NCBI GenBank assembly: GCA_025765615.1
Contig: JAIVFJ010000019.1
Location: forward strand, 186,001 to 250,000
Direction: 5' to 3'
Length of the DNA: 64,000 nucleotides
Source: Zopfochytrium polystomum
Taxonomy: Eukaryota; Chytridiomycota; Chytridiomycetes; Chytridiales; Chytridiaceae
The stretch's first letter is position 1. The number at the start of each line of letters is the position of its first letter. Positions 1-9,810 of the stretch are shown here, in pieces. The notes under the pieces were generated by a model that searched no databases, was not told the DNA's origin, and saw nothing but the letters and a program-made list of their open reading frames with translations. The translations under genes were made by a program, and so were the position numbers.

Positions 1-120
1 AAAATCTCCCCAAAAGTGTGCAGGCCCCAGTTATTTTTGAAAGGAATCGTGTATTTGAACCCAGTGCAAGGGGAGGGGAGAAGATTGAGTATTTCGCCTT
101 GGTCCGCGCGTCCACCGTCT
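1..120. other. 3' flank of NDUFB9 at the window edge, no gene seen
   Basis: This is sequence downstream of the NDUFB9 stop codon. I see no coding exon or RNA gene here. Confidence 0.4.
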
Positions 121-974
121 TCATGACGAGTCGTCGTAGGGGGTGAGCCGGTTGATCATCTGGTGGAGGGGGAGGAGAAAACGGTGAATTTATTGGGTAT
201 TTTTTTTTTGTGAAACCGCCACACGAACGACTCCGCTTGTGAATTGATCCCTTTTGCTGCTTTCCCTCTCTCACTTACGTGTTCCGGGAACGGCATGTTT
301 CGCTCCCACTTGGTTCCGCCGTGGCCGGTGGGGTCTTTGGATGAGAAGAGGGGGGGAAAGGGGTGGCATACGTTTCAGTATCAAAGGTCGTGCGTGTGGG
401 TTCTCCTCGACGCGAGAATTCAAAAGAAAACAGTGTATTCGAGTGAGGGGAGAAAAAGCGAACAAGGGATATGTCCCCCCAGCTCCCTATGTATATACTC
501 ACAAACGATGGGTTGCGGGTGGGCGTAGTAAGCGAGCAAGAGCTCGGCCCTCGCGCACAGGTTCTCGACCTCCTGCGGGTTCGCAACGGCGGCGTTGGCC
601 TCGAACGCGGCGCGGATGCGCACCGACTTCTCCCGCAGCTCCTCGCGCTGCCAGAACCAGTCGTTCGCGGTTTTGAGCGAGCGGCGGGTAGAGCGATTTG
701 ACGCGGAGGACGTGCGGGATGCGGGTTACCTGGGGGGAGGGGCAGAGTGAGATCGTGGGCGCGACGAAGGATCTGTACGACGGAGGTGGGGGGAGGGTAC
801 ACAAACGATCCGGGCGTCATCTCTGAGGGCAAGTCGCGCACACCACCGCCCGATTGCCCAGAGGACGCAATCGGGGGGGGGGGGTGAGGGGGGCGGACGG
901 CGGAGTGGGTCTGCCTGAACGCAGATGGTGGGCGCGGGTGTGTGCATTACCGGCAGTTCGACGATCTTGTCCAT
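121..974 (-). CDS. NDUFB9: Mitochondrial complex I subunit NDUFB9 (LYR family), with an apparent 1-bp frameshift
   Basis: NDUFB9 is a LYR-motif accessory subunit of respiratory complex I in the mitochondrial inner membrane. Four exons join in phase: 974-951, 729-503, 334-279 and 159-121, predicting about 114 residues, normal for the family. Exon 2 carries the LYR motif (SLYRRSLK) followed by a helix ending in HPQP. Exon 3 carries the family signature GGTKWERN. The protein ends LTPYDDSS. The LYR motif is readable only if one C of the CCC at 686-688 is skipped, because the motif's SLY and RRSLK lie in adjacent frames. This is either a sequencing or assembly indel or a real lesion. The start (MDKIVELP) is the only ATG that splices in phase upstream. 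Identification rests on the LYR, HPQP and GGTKWERN signatures and is strong; the first exon is less certain. Confidence 0.8.
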
Positions 975-1091
975 GGCAGGTGGGTTTTTTGCCTGTGCCT
1001 GCTGGTGCTTCTCTGCTGACAAGGAAGGTACGGGCGGGTATGGGAAAATGAAACAAAATTTAGAAAATTTTTTTTCTGTGGACAAAAAAAG

Positions 1092-1122
<31 letters not shown>

Positions 1123-2057
1123 AAAAAAAGGAGGAGCAGCCAACAACAACAAGGCCCACCACCACCACACACGCACACACGCACACGCATCGGTCAGTCA
1201 GTCAGTCAGGGTCAGTCGCTCGTTCGTTGCACAAGGGAACGTTGTGGGCACCAATCATCCCCCTTTCAAACTTGCGGACGCCGCCCGACGCCCCGACCCT
1301 CCGCTCGCCACCGTCCGCCCGCCGCCCGCCGCCGCCGCTGCCGACGCCCGCCGCGCCGTCGCTGCTGCTGCTGCTGCTGCTGCCAGCTGCCGACGACCGT
1401 CGACGCTCTCCTTGCTACTCGGTTGGTGATTCCGCCCCCCGCACGTTCCCTTCCTTCGCCCGCCCACTGTTCCACTATGCACGCCCTTCCGCTGCCACCA
1501 ATCGGTCCTTCACCTGCAGCACTTGAGAACCCACGAAAACACACACACACACACACCCCGTTCTTGTCGCTCGTGCCTTTCCCCCTTCCCCCTGTACTCC
1601 AACCCTTGGACGCGCACTGCTTCATTCGCCATTGGTGCATCGATTTGCCTTGTGCGGGGTTTTGCCGTGACGCGAGGGATGACGGTCAAGTGAGTCCCCC
1701 TCGTCGATGCTCTGCTTGCATCGTGTATTGTTGGCCTCAGCTGGGTGCTGAGCAGGTGGCCTGAACTGTTGTACACAGCAAGCCAATCCTCGCATGACCC
1801 GTTATGTGCGCGATTGGGAAGTGAATCGAGCTGCTCGATGGTGTGAATCGTCCAAACTTCGACCCGCGACGCTCTGTTTTTCGGGTCGTGTGGCTTTGTG
1901 CCGTACCTCGTCGCCAAGTGACATCAGCCACGCATTCCTTCCTCCCTCGCCAAGTTTCCTCATAACCAGCTATTTTTGGCCCCCACCTAATCCGTCTTTC
2001 CCACAGGCGGACTATTGCTTTCCCTTAATCTCCCTCGCGCCTCGTTTGGCCATCGAA
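975..2057. other. Divergent intergenic region between NDUFB9 and B56
   Basis: No convincing coding exon was seen. It holds an A-rich run around 1084-1130, short CA/CAC tracts near 1150-1190 and 1540-1556, a GTCA repeat near 1193-1210 and a CTG run near 1361-1382. Open frames across it are low-complexity and look like by-products of these repeats. It should hold promoters for NDUFB9 (leftward) and B56 (rightward). Confidence 0.5.
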
Positions 2058-4999
2058 ATGAAGGGTTTGAAAAGTCGGGTGGTACGTTGAGACTCTGCCC
2101 TCTCCTTGGAAATTTACTTTCTACCTTTGGGCCTAGCTCTCCCGAAACAAAGCCCCTGCCCCAGACGCCGCCGCTGCCTCAGCGTCATCCAGCAGTACGT
2201 CGATCGCGTCGCAGGCGAAAGGATCTTCCAGTAATAAGATCGCAGCGGCCCCCGCTGCGCAGCAGCAGTCGGCGCAGCAAAAAGTCGACAGATCCCCACC
2301 TGCGAAACCAAAGGAATCGGGGGCGTCAGTGTTTGCTGGAGGGAAGGCTGGCGAAGTGCGAAAGAGCGAACCGAAGGCTGATCCGACGATGCCCGTCAAT
2401 CCCGCTGTCGGCGGCAGTTTCTTGGTACGAATGATGGAGCGATTACGACTTCCTTTGTTTACGCCCACCCTCCTCCTCTCACCTACAATCCAACTACTTT
2501 TTTTCAAAAGGCGAAGGATGGTCCGGCCAAAGGTGCTGCTTTGTCGGCTGCCAACCATAAACCTGGCGAGGCAAACAGGGAGGTCCCAAAAAGCGGCCCG
2601 CTCAACCGGCTGAAGAATTCACCGAAAGACACCATTCCGATTAGCAAGACTCCTCGACGGCAGCGCTCCTCTCGATTCCACATCACTGAACGAGTCGAGC
2701 TTGAAAAGCTCAATGGCTTCAAAGGTAACAATGTGTTTTGAACGCTCCAATTGTAATCTTATTCTGACCCCGCTGAAGACGTACCCCCATCGGAGCGCCA
2801 GGACCTTTTCATCAAAAAGATTCAGCAGTGTAACGTTTTATTCGACTTCAACGACGCACTCTCGGATCTGAAAGGCAAAGAGATCAAGCGCCTTGCGCTT
2901 ACCGAACTGGTTGAATACGTCTCGAACAACCGTGGTGTAATCACGGAGCCGATCTACCCCGAAGTCATTACGATGGTTGGCCCCTCTTACTCTCTCTCAC
3001 TTCTTGGCATGCTCACCAAGATATTACCCAGTTTTCCACCAACCTTTTCCGAACGATCCCCCCACAAGTAAACCCCACTGGCGACGCCTTCGACCCGGAA
3101 GAGGACGAGCCAGTTTTGGAGTTGGCGTGGCCACATCTTCAGATCGTCTATGAGTTTTTCCTGCGCTTCATCGAGTCACCGGACTTTAACACGAACATCG
3201 CCAAGAAATACATCGATCAGCACTTCATTCTCCAGGTTTGTTTGTTTGAAGAATTCTCTGCCTATTAGAACGTAGTGGCCTTGAATACTTATATCCCTTT
3301 CAGCTTTTAGATCTTTTCGACATTGAGGATCCCCGCGAACGAGACTTCCTAAAGACTACATTGCACAGGATCTACGGAAAATTCCTGAACCTGAGAGCGT
3401 TCATCCGAAGGTCGATCAACAATGTATTCTTCCAGTTCGTGTATGAGCTTGAACGGCATAACGGCATCGCTGAACTCTTGGAAATCCTTGGAAGGTAATG
3501 CTGAGACCCTTTGGGGGCTGCCGCATAATGCAGAACTTAATTTTACACTTTACTCCAGTATCATCAACGGATTTGCACTTCCACTGAAAGAGGAGCATAA
3601 GATCTTCCTTACTCGCGTTCTTCTTCCCCTGCACAAAGCAAAATCACTCACCCTCTATCATCCACAACTGGCGTATTGCGTCGTACAGTTCTTGGAGAAA
3701 GACCCGTCGCTTACGGAAGAGGTTCGTTTCATCTTTGCCGATTGGCACACCACGGTATTGAAGATGACTTGTTGCAGGTGGTATGCGGACTTCTTCGGTT
3801 TTGGCCGAAAACAAACAGTCCCAAGGAAGTGATGTTCTTGAACGAGATTGAGGAAATATTGGATGTAATCGAGCCGACCGAATTCCAGAAAATTCAAGTC
3901 GTGCTCTTCCAGCAAATTGCTCGTTGCGTGTCAAGCCCGCATTTCCAGGTTAGCTGCTCGACCGTCTTTTACAAATCCCCTAAAACAAACCCCCACCAAC
4001 TTGCTCTCTTAATAATATTTTGGATGCAAAGGTGGCGGAACGCGCTTTGTACTATTGGAACAACGATTACATTATTAACCTGATTGGAGACAACGCGAGT
4101 GTCATTCTCCCAATCATGTTTGCGAGCCTGTACAAAAACTCCAAGACGCACTGGAACAGGTAAGCCTCCGCTTTCTGCTTCACAGAAAAATCGACTCATT
4201 TGTTTTCAAAGAACGATCCACGGCCTTGTCTACAACGCTCTGAAACTCTTTATGGAGATCAGCCCCAAACTATTCGACGAATGCACGAACAAGTACAAGC
4301 AAAACCGCCAAATGTATGATTGTTTCTGCTACTTCGATTTTCGCTTTCTTTTCTCCCCTCTACCCTCCACCGTTTTCCAGCCCTGATCCTATGTACCTCT
4401 TTTTGAATCACCCGACTGGTGGGAATCGATCTACAGCGAACGGAAGAAGCAAAAGGACCGCGAAGAAGCGTGGGCGAAGCTGGAGACCATGGCAGCTGCC
4501 AACGCCGCAAAGCTTCCATCTTCGGCTACCGCCGTGCCTACCGGTTCTCGCGCGCCTGCTGTTTCTGCGCTGACACCGAGGGGTGAGAGTTCTCTCGGCC
4601 ATTTTTTCCCCCGTTTTGTGTCGCTAAGAGCTGTCGTTTTCGGCGTTTAGCTCCCGTGCCAGAAGCAATCGACCAAGTCGTCGACGACCCCAACAAGGCG
4701 GACTTGCCAGAAGACGACATTCTGACGACTGAGCTGGTGCGTTCCCCTTATTTTTCTGCTTCCCCCTTTTTTTTCTTTTGTACTCTCCGTGTTTACTCCG
4801 TATTCCTTCCACCTCCCGTCCTCCCCGCCTCCCCACAAACAACCAGACCCAGTTCGAGGACCGGCCGACGCCGCAGCGCTTCAGAAGAAAGTCTGTCCTT
4901 CCGGTCGACGAGCAAGTCCTCTCTGAGCTGTCTCGGCACAAGTCGCTCGAAGACCTGCTCTCGAAAAAGAGGGCCGAGATGGGCAACGTAGAGGGGTGA
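2058..4999 (+). CDS. Protein phosphatase 2A B56-type regulatory subunit
   Basis: This is a B56 (PPP2R5, yeast Rts1-like) subunit that targets the PP2A catalytic-scaffold dimer to substrates. Thirteen exons join in phase: 2058-2081, 2137-2424, 2511-2724, 2779-2975, 3032-3235, 3304-3494, 3559-3721, 3778-3948, 4032-4159, 4212-4313, 4437-4582, 4651-4736 and 4847-4999, giving about 688 residues. The first 160 or so are Ala/Ser/Lys-rich and disordered. The HEAT-like B56 core follows with near-invariant family strings such as [34 protein letters not shown] and [11 protein letters not shown]. The C-terminus is charged. The start MKGLKSRV matches the short N-terminal motif of fungal B56 proteins. Two donors have T at +3 (GTTGGC, GTTCGT). 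In the 4314-4436 intron, the acceptor at 4435-4436 restores phase. Confidence 0.95.
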
Positions 5000-5216
5000 A
5001 AGGAAGAGCACCTTGGAACGGGGAGGAGGGGAGGAGGGGAGGAGGAGGGAGGACGGGGGGCTGGGAGGAGGTAGAGGTGGGGATTATTGGTTGTAACAAG
5101 ACGCCCGCCCTGTCCGCAAGCACTGGCTGGTGTCGGTAAAGGCAATGGGGGGTAAATAAAACAAAAAAAAACGAGCAAAGGAAAAATGACGAAGCACCCG
5201 AAAGAAAGAAAGAAAC

Positions 5217-5250
<34 letters not shown>

Positions 5251-5458
5251 AGGGACTGGAACAGAGCGTTGGTGGTCGCACCGCGCAGGCGCATACAGTC
5301 AGTCATTTTAGACCCAGCTTGCGTCGCATTCCTCGCCCACAAAAATTTCAAAACTCCCTTCCCCATCCCATCCTTCTTGTTCAAGCCCCCCCCCCATGTT
5401 TCATCGCAAATACCCCCACTTCCAAAGCAAGCACAAAACCGCTTTTGACTTTCCTTCA
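5000..5458. other. Convergent intergenic region with a poly(A) run
   Basis: This lies between the stop codons of B56 and mL44. It contains GGAGGA-type repeats near 5020-5075 and a long A run at about 5217-5247. No coding exon or RNA gene was recognised. Confidence 0.5.
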
Positions 5459-7279
5459 TCACTCGCGTCCCGACGCCGCACTCCCACGAGCCCTCCCGCG
5501 CCCAACAATCAACTCGGCGGGAGCAGCAGCAGCAGCGGGGAGGAACGACAAGGCGGCCTCCTGCGCGTCCGCGTCCTCGGGCATTTCGACGGCCCTGACG
5601 TTCTTTAGGAAGCGCGTCTCGATGGCGTTTTTGCAGGCCTGGGACGAACGAAAGGGGGAAGGTGTGTTAAAAGAGCAGAGTCTCGGCGTGGTGAAAAAAT
5701 AAAAAGAAAAGAAAAGGAAAAAAGAATGAAAAAAAAAAGTTAAGGAGAGAAAGAAAATACGCTCCAACCTTTGCCTCGGCAGCCGCCAGCGACGGTCCGT
5801 ACCCGACGCCGAGCGTCTCGGTCTCGGTCGCGACGGCTACCACAAACACGGGCGGCGCGCGCTGGGCGGCAGCGGCGGGCGTTGGGGCCGGGTTGACGGG
5901 GGCCGACGCCGCCGCCGACGCCGTCGCCGTCTCGGCGGCGGGCCGGCTGGTGTCTTTCAGGACGCGCGAGACGGGCGCGGGGCGGCCGAGCTGCTCGAGC
6001 ACGAGGGTGAGGACGAGTTTGGGGGTGGCCAGCTTGAGGTAGGGCGACAGGTCGACGGGGCGGGAGAGCAGGTGGGCGCGGAGGAATGCGCGCGCGGCCG
6101 ACGCGCCCTAGAGTTGGGATCGAGCGGGGGGTTTTGGTTTGGGGTCGAGCAAGCGCATAGCGAGTCGGAGGCAAGGTCAGCCCCAAAGCCTCAAGTAAAG
6201 TGGGAGAGGCAAAACACACCTGCTCTTGAAAGATGGCGCCAATAAGGGCCTGGACCACGCGGCTGACGACTACGACTTCACCAGTGGTCGCGCTCAGCTC
6301 GTATCTCTGAGAAGGTTGGTGGTGGTGGGGGAGGGAGGAGGCAGGTATGGTAACATTGTTACGCTTTCGCTCGATGCTCGACGGGGAGAAAACAAAAAAA
6401 AGAAAAAAAAAGGAATTGACTCAACGAACCCTCCATCGCATCACGGACTGCACGCCAAGAGCCTTTCCCACCGATGCGAGGGACATCACGCCAGTGTAAG
6501 CCGAGGCGGCGGCAGTGAGCGCATCGCCCGCAAGCGACGGGTGCTTTGCGGAAAGGAAATCGACAATGTAATAGTCGAGTAGTTTTTCGCCTAAAGATGG
6601 TGGAAAGGGGGTGTGGCGATGAATCAGGAAAAGCTCGCCTGGCAAACGCGCAACGCTTACCAAGAACACGGAAGCGATCGCCGGAATCGTTGACGGCCCC
6701 ATCACGGTGGGAGCCGTAGGTCAGCGCCTTTGTGAGGGTGGGCAGTGCCATGCCGTCGATGCCCACATTTTGCGCAAATGCGGCGAGGCGGGCGGCCTCT
6801 TCCTTTGGCGAGAGCGCCGGCTGGGGCGACGGCGGCGGCGCCCACGCCGCGGCAGCAGACTTTTCCGCCGTTGCGGCTTTCGCGGGTTGACGGGCCCGCG
6901 CGCGGGTTGTCGCGGGGTCCGCGGCGGTGTGGGCGGCGGCGGCGGCAGCGGACGCGGGCGAGGTGGAGAAGGGTACAGACAGGCAAAGAAGAGGGGAAGG
7001 GGTGAGACGCGAGGGCTGCGAGAGCCGCCAGAAGAGGGCGGGCGGGAGAGGTGAAGGGCGGGACGGTGGGGTTGATGCGATCCGTGGCGGAGGCGGCGGC
7101 GGCGGAGAGGACAAGCGCGATGCTGGGAGGAGGGCGTCGTTCGTGGCCGGGGCAGCGGCAGTAGAGGCGGCGGCTTGCAATAGTGAGCGGGACAAGTCCG
7201 TCAGGCGCCGTTGAGGATGCGACAGACTTGATGATGCCGCCGACAGTCTCCTACGCAGCAGCAACCGCGGAAGGAGCAT
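5459..7279 (-). CDS. MRPL44: Mitochondrial large-subunit ribosomal protein mL44
   Basis: mL44 (yeast MrpL3) is an RNase III-fold protein of the mitochondrial large ribosomal subunit. Five exons join in phase: 7279-6661, 6590-6430, 6306-6220, 6107-5769 and 5638-5459, giving about 461 residues. The start MLLPRLLLRRRLS is a strong mitochondrial presequence; a longer frame begins upstream at 7414. About 170 residues of Ala/Ser/Pro-rich linker follow. The RNase III-like part then reads GEKLLDYYIVDFL and GVMSLASVGKALGVQSVMRW. The usual acidic RNase III signature (ERLEFLGD) is not conserved, so it should be catalytically dead, as known for mL44. The C-terminal part looks like a dsRNA-binding fold interrupted by an Ala/Pro-rich insert. 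Introns use GTTCGT and GTTGGA donors. Confidence 0.85.
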
Positions 7280-7760
7280 CGTGGAGGTGGTGGAGGTGGC
7301 GGCCGTCGCCGTCGAGGCCGCTGTTGTTGCGGCTGTTGCTGCTGTTGATGCTGCTGCTGCTGCTGCTAATGACGCCGACGTTAGTCCTACTGCTGCCGCG
7401 GCCATGACATTCACGTGCTGCTACTGGTTGAGGAACGATGACCGAGCTAAGCGACTGGATCTAACGGTAGGGTGCGAACGCGCTCCGGGCGTGAGATTGG
7501 GAGTGCGAGAGGGGAAAAAAGGGAGAAGAGAGTGGGAGAGAGTGCGCGAGAGGAAAGTGGACGCGCTCGCGAGTAGAAGCGGCCGTTGCGCCGCTTGAGG
7601 GTTTTCCTTCGCGCGGAAGATCTACCTTGTCAGGCGCTGTGGTTTCTCTTTCTCTGTCCTCTCTGTCTCTCTCTCTTTGTCTGCCTTTCTCTGTCTCTCT
7701 CCTTGTTTCTCTCTCTCTGTCTCCCTCCCTCTCTCGCTGTCTCTCTCTCTCTCTCTCACC
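7280..7760. repeat. Spacer with CT/CTGT-rich pyrimidine tract
   Basis: This separates the mL44 start from the stop of the Alba-domain gene. About 7637-7760 is dominated by CTCTCT and CTGTCT units on the plus strand. 7280-7420 is rich in CTG/GCC runs and gives a spurious Ala-rich upstream extension of mL44. No other gene was seen. Confidence 0.6.
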
Positions 7761-8664
7761 TCAATCACGCTTCCGTCTGTGACAAGGACACAAAGGAGCG
7801 AGATTGCTGTACACAAGTTCTTTCATTAAAAACGAACACCCACGCCCGCCATGAACGCCCGCTATGAACGCTGAAAACTGCCCGCGCGCGCAAGTCCGCT
7901 GTGCCCACCCTCTGCCCCCTCCCCCCACTACTGCTGCGACTGGCTCTGCGGCCGCCGCAAGTGTATTGACATGCACGGAAGCGACCTTGTTACTTGGATG
8001 CTGAGAGATAAGATTGAGAGAGAGATTGTTTGTGCGCGCAATATTAGCGACCAGGCAATACAGTAGATGGGCCCTCATTTCTCTTCCCGACTCAATCCAC
8101 TTGCCTGTCGAGGCCCGATGCAACGGGGTCCCACCGGTCGACGGCGTCTTCCCGGAATATCCTGTTTTCCTGCACCAGCGCCGACTTTTGCTCCTTTTTG
8201 GTCGCGTCCCGCTTTAGTATCTCGGCGACGGAGACGAGCTTGTTTATGAAGCGACCTTTGGCGGTGAGGATCACCATGTGGGCTGGTGATCGCTTTTTTT
8301 TCGGTGTTGTTTAGAACAACATATTAGTCTCATTGTCGAGGGTGGCGGGGCGGGAATTGCGGAACGCGGGCCCACGGCTTTACTGCACTCTCATTTCCGA
8401 CGACGGTGGTCGATCAAGTTTGCCCTAGACGGGGTGGGGGGGCAAGATCATTTCAAACACAAGAACCGCTCTCCAAAAGCTCACATCGAGAAGGGCGGTT
8501 GCGCGCGCGACGTAGTCCTGGGCGCGGGATGCGCCGACGACGACCACGTTTTCGTTGTTGCGCTCGGCCAGCGGGGGCGCGATGGGGGCAGCGGGGTCTG
8601 CGTTGCCGGCGGTCCCTAAGGAGGAGGAGGAGGAGCCGTCGACGGCGCGCCGGTACCCTTCCAT
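7761..8664 (-). CDS. Alba-domain nucleic-acid-binding protein
   Basis: The Alba fold binds RNA or DNA; eukaryotic members include the RNase P/MRP subunits Rpp20 and Rpp25 and related RNA-binding proteins. Three exons join in phase: 8664-8485, 8292-8101 and 8000-7761, giving about 203 residues. The Alba core reads ENVVVVGASRAQDYVARATA, then HMVILTAKGRFINKLVSVAE followed by ILKR, then a W-D-P-x5-GLDRQ stretch and a final strand VASVHVNTL. This is the typical strand-helix-strand-helix-strand-strand order. The C-terminal part is Gly/Arg-containing and unlike other proteins; its last residues are uncertain. The acceptor of intron 1 is preceded by A-rich sequence but is the one that keeps phase. 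An ATG 21 bases upstream (8685) is an alternative start. Confidence 0.7.
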
Positions 8665-9810
8665 GATCGGAGCAGGGCAGAGCAAGCTTGTCCAGTGAAG
8701 AGTATGGGGTCAGCCTTGTCAGCTGTGGGCCTTTTCTTTCTCTTATTCAAACAAGGGTAATGCAGAACGACCTGCAGGAAAACGTCAAGCATGTAAACGA
8801 CGCGGACAACCGGCGAGCGGAGAGGATTCCGACACCACGGAAGGCATACTGTGAACACGACAAAAAGCTCGATGACCCCGCTGCGACGTCGGAGCCACCA
8901 CTGTTTGCAGTTGGCTTGGCTGCGGCGACGACGACGAAGACGGCGCCCAAGAGACCGCGTTTGCCGATACAGTCCTCCACTGCCAAACGTGCTGGAGTGC
9001 GTCTTTGCTGCCGCTGTATCAGTGGGAAGTGACGGCAAGAGCAAGGAATAAAAATTGTTGAGTCGTCTCCAGCCAATCTCAATTACCTGGTAAAGCAGCT
9101 CGCGGTTAATAATGCCATTTGTTCCATTTTGGCAAGCAACGTATTTTGCTTAATGCAGCAATTTATGCTGGATTATTCTTATACATGCGGGAGAGCCACA
9201 AGACTCTGCCTTAAGATATCTTACGCGCCTCCCGCCGCCTTCTATCCCCGAACGCGAGAAACCAATAAGGCAAGGGTTTCGCGATTGGTAAGGCGAGGGG
9301 AAGGTTTTGATTGGATCCGTGCGGCGGGTCTGTCTGCCTGACTGTCCCTCTGTCTGCCTGCCTGTCTGCCTGTCGGTCTGTCTGTCTCAGACACGTCCGA
9401 CGAGTTTTCGCGTCAACTCCGGCTGTGCTTGGCTCCCCCCGGATTAAACAAAAAAAAAAAAAACAAAAAAAAAACAAAAAACAAAAACAGACAGAAAATC
9501 CGAGGGAGTCTCCTCTCCTCTTCCTCCCCCCTGCATTGGTCGCTGGTCACTGGTGGTGGTGGTCATTATCTTTAACACTGACTCCTCATCCCTCCTTCAC
9601 CCCTCCTCCTCCTCCTCCTCCTCCTTCATCTGCTGCATACGCACGCACAGCTTACTCTCCTCCTCCTCCCCCCACCTCCTCCTTCTCGCCCTCGCGCTTC
9701 ATTCCGATTCCGCCTTGCTTGTCCCCCCTCACCCGTCCCGCACTAGCCCCGTCCCTTCTTGAACACTACACACGTACGAGACAGCAACGACAACGACAAC
9801 GACGCAGAGG
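8665..9810. other. Divergent intergenic region with CTGT repeats
   Basis: I found no convincing exon. A degenerate (CTGT)n tract lies near 9327-9390, A-rich blocks at about 9449-9492, and TCC/CTC repeats near 9595-9690. It should contain the promoters of the Alba gene and of the sensor-like gene. Confidence 0.45.

Noticed and set aside
925..1764. Long open frame rich in Lys, Pro, Arg and Cys
   Set aside because: It is produced by the A run, CA repeats and CTG/GCC runs of an intergenic region; there is no domain and it overlaps the NDUFB9 start region.
4381..4436. Possible missing T (frameshift) in B56
   Set aside because: An intron acceptor at 4435-4436 restores the frame and the conserved helix without any indel.
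8747..9082. Overlapping open frames on both strands downstream of the sensor gene promoter
   Set aside because: They have no domain, odd composition and no splice-compatible partners; treated as intergenic.
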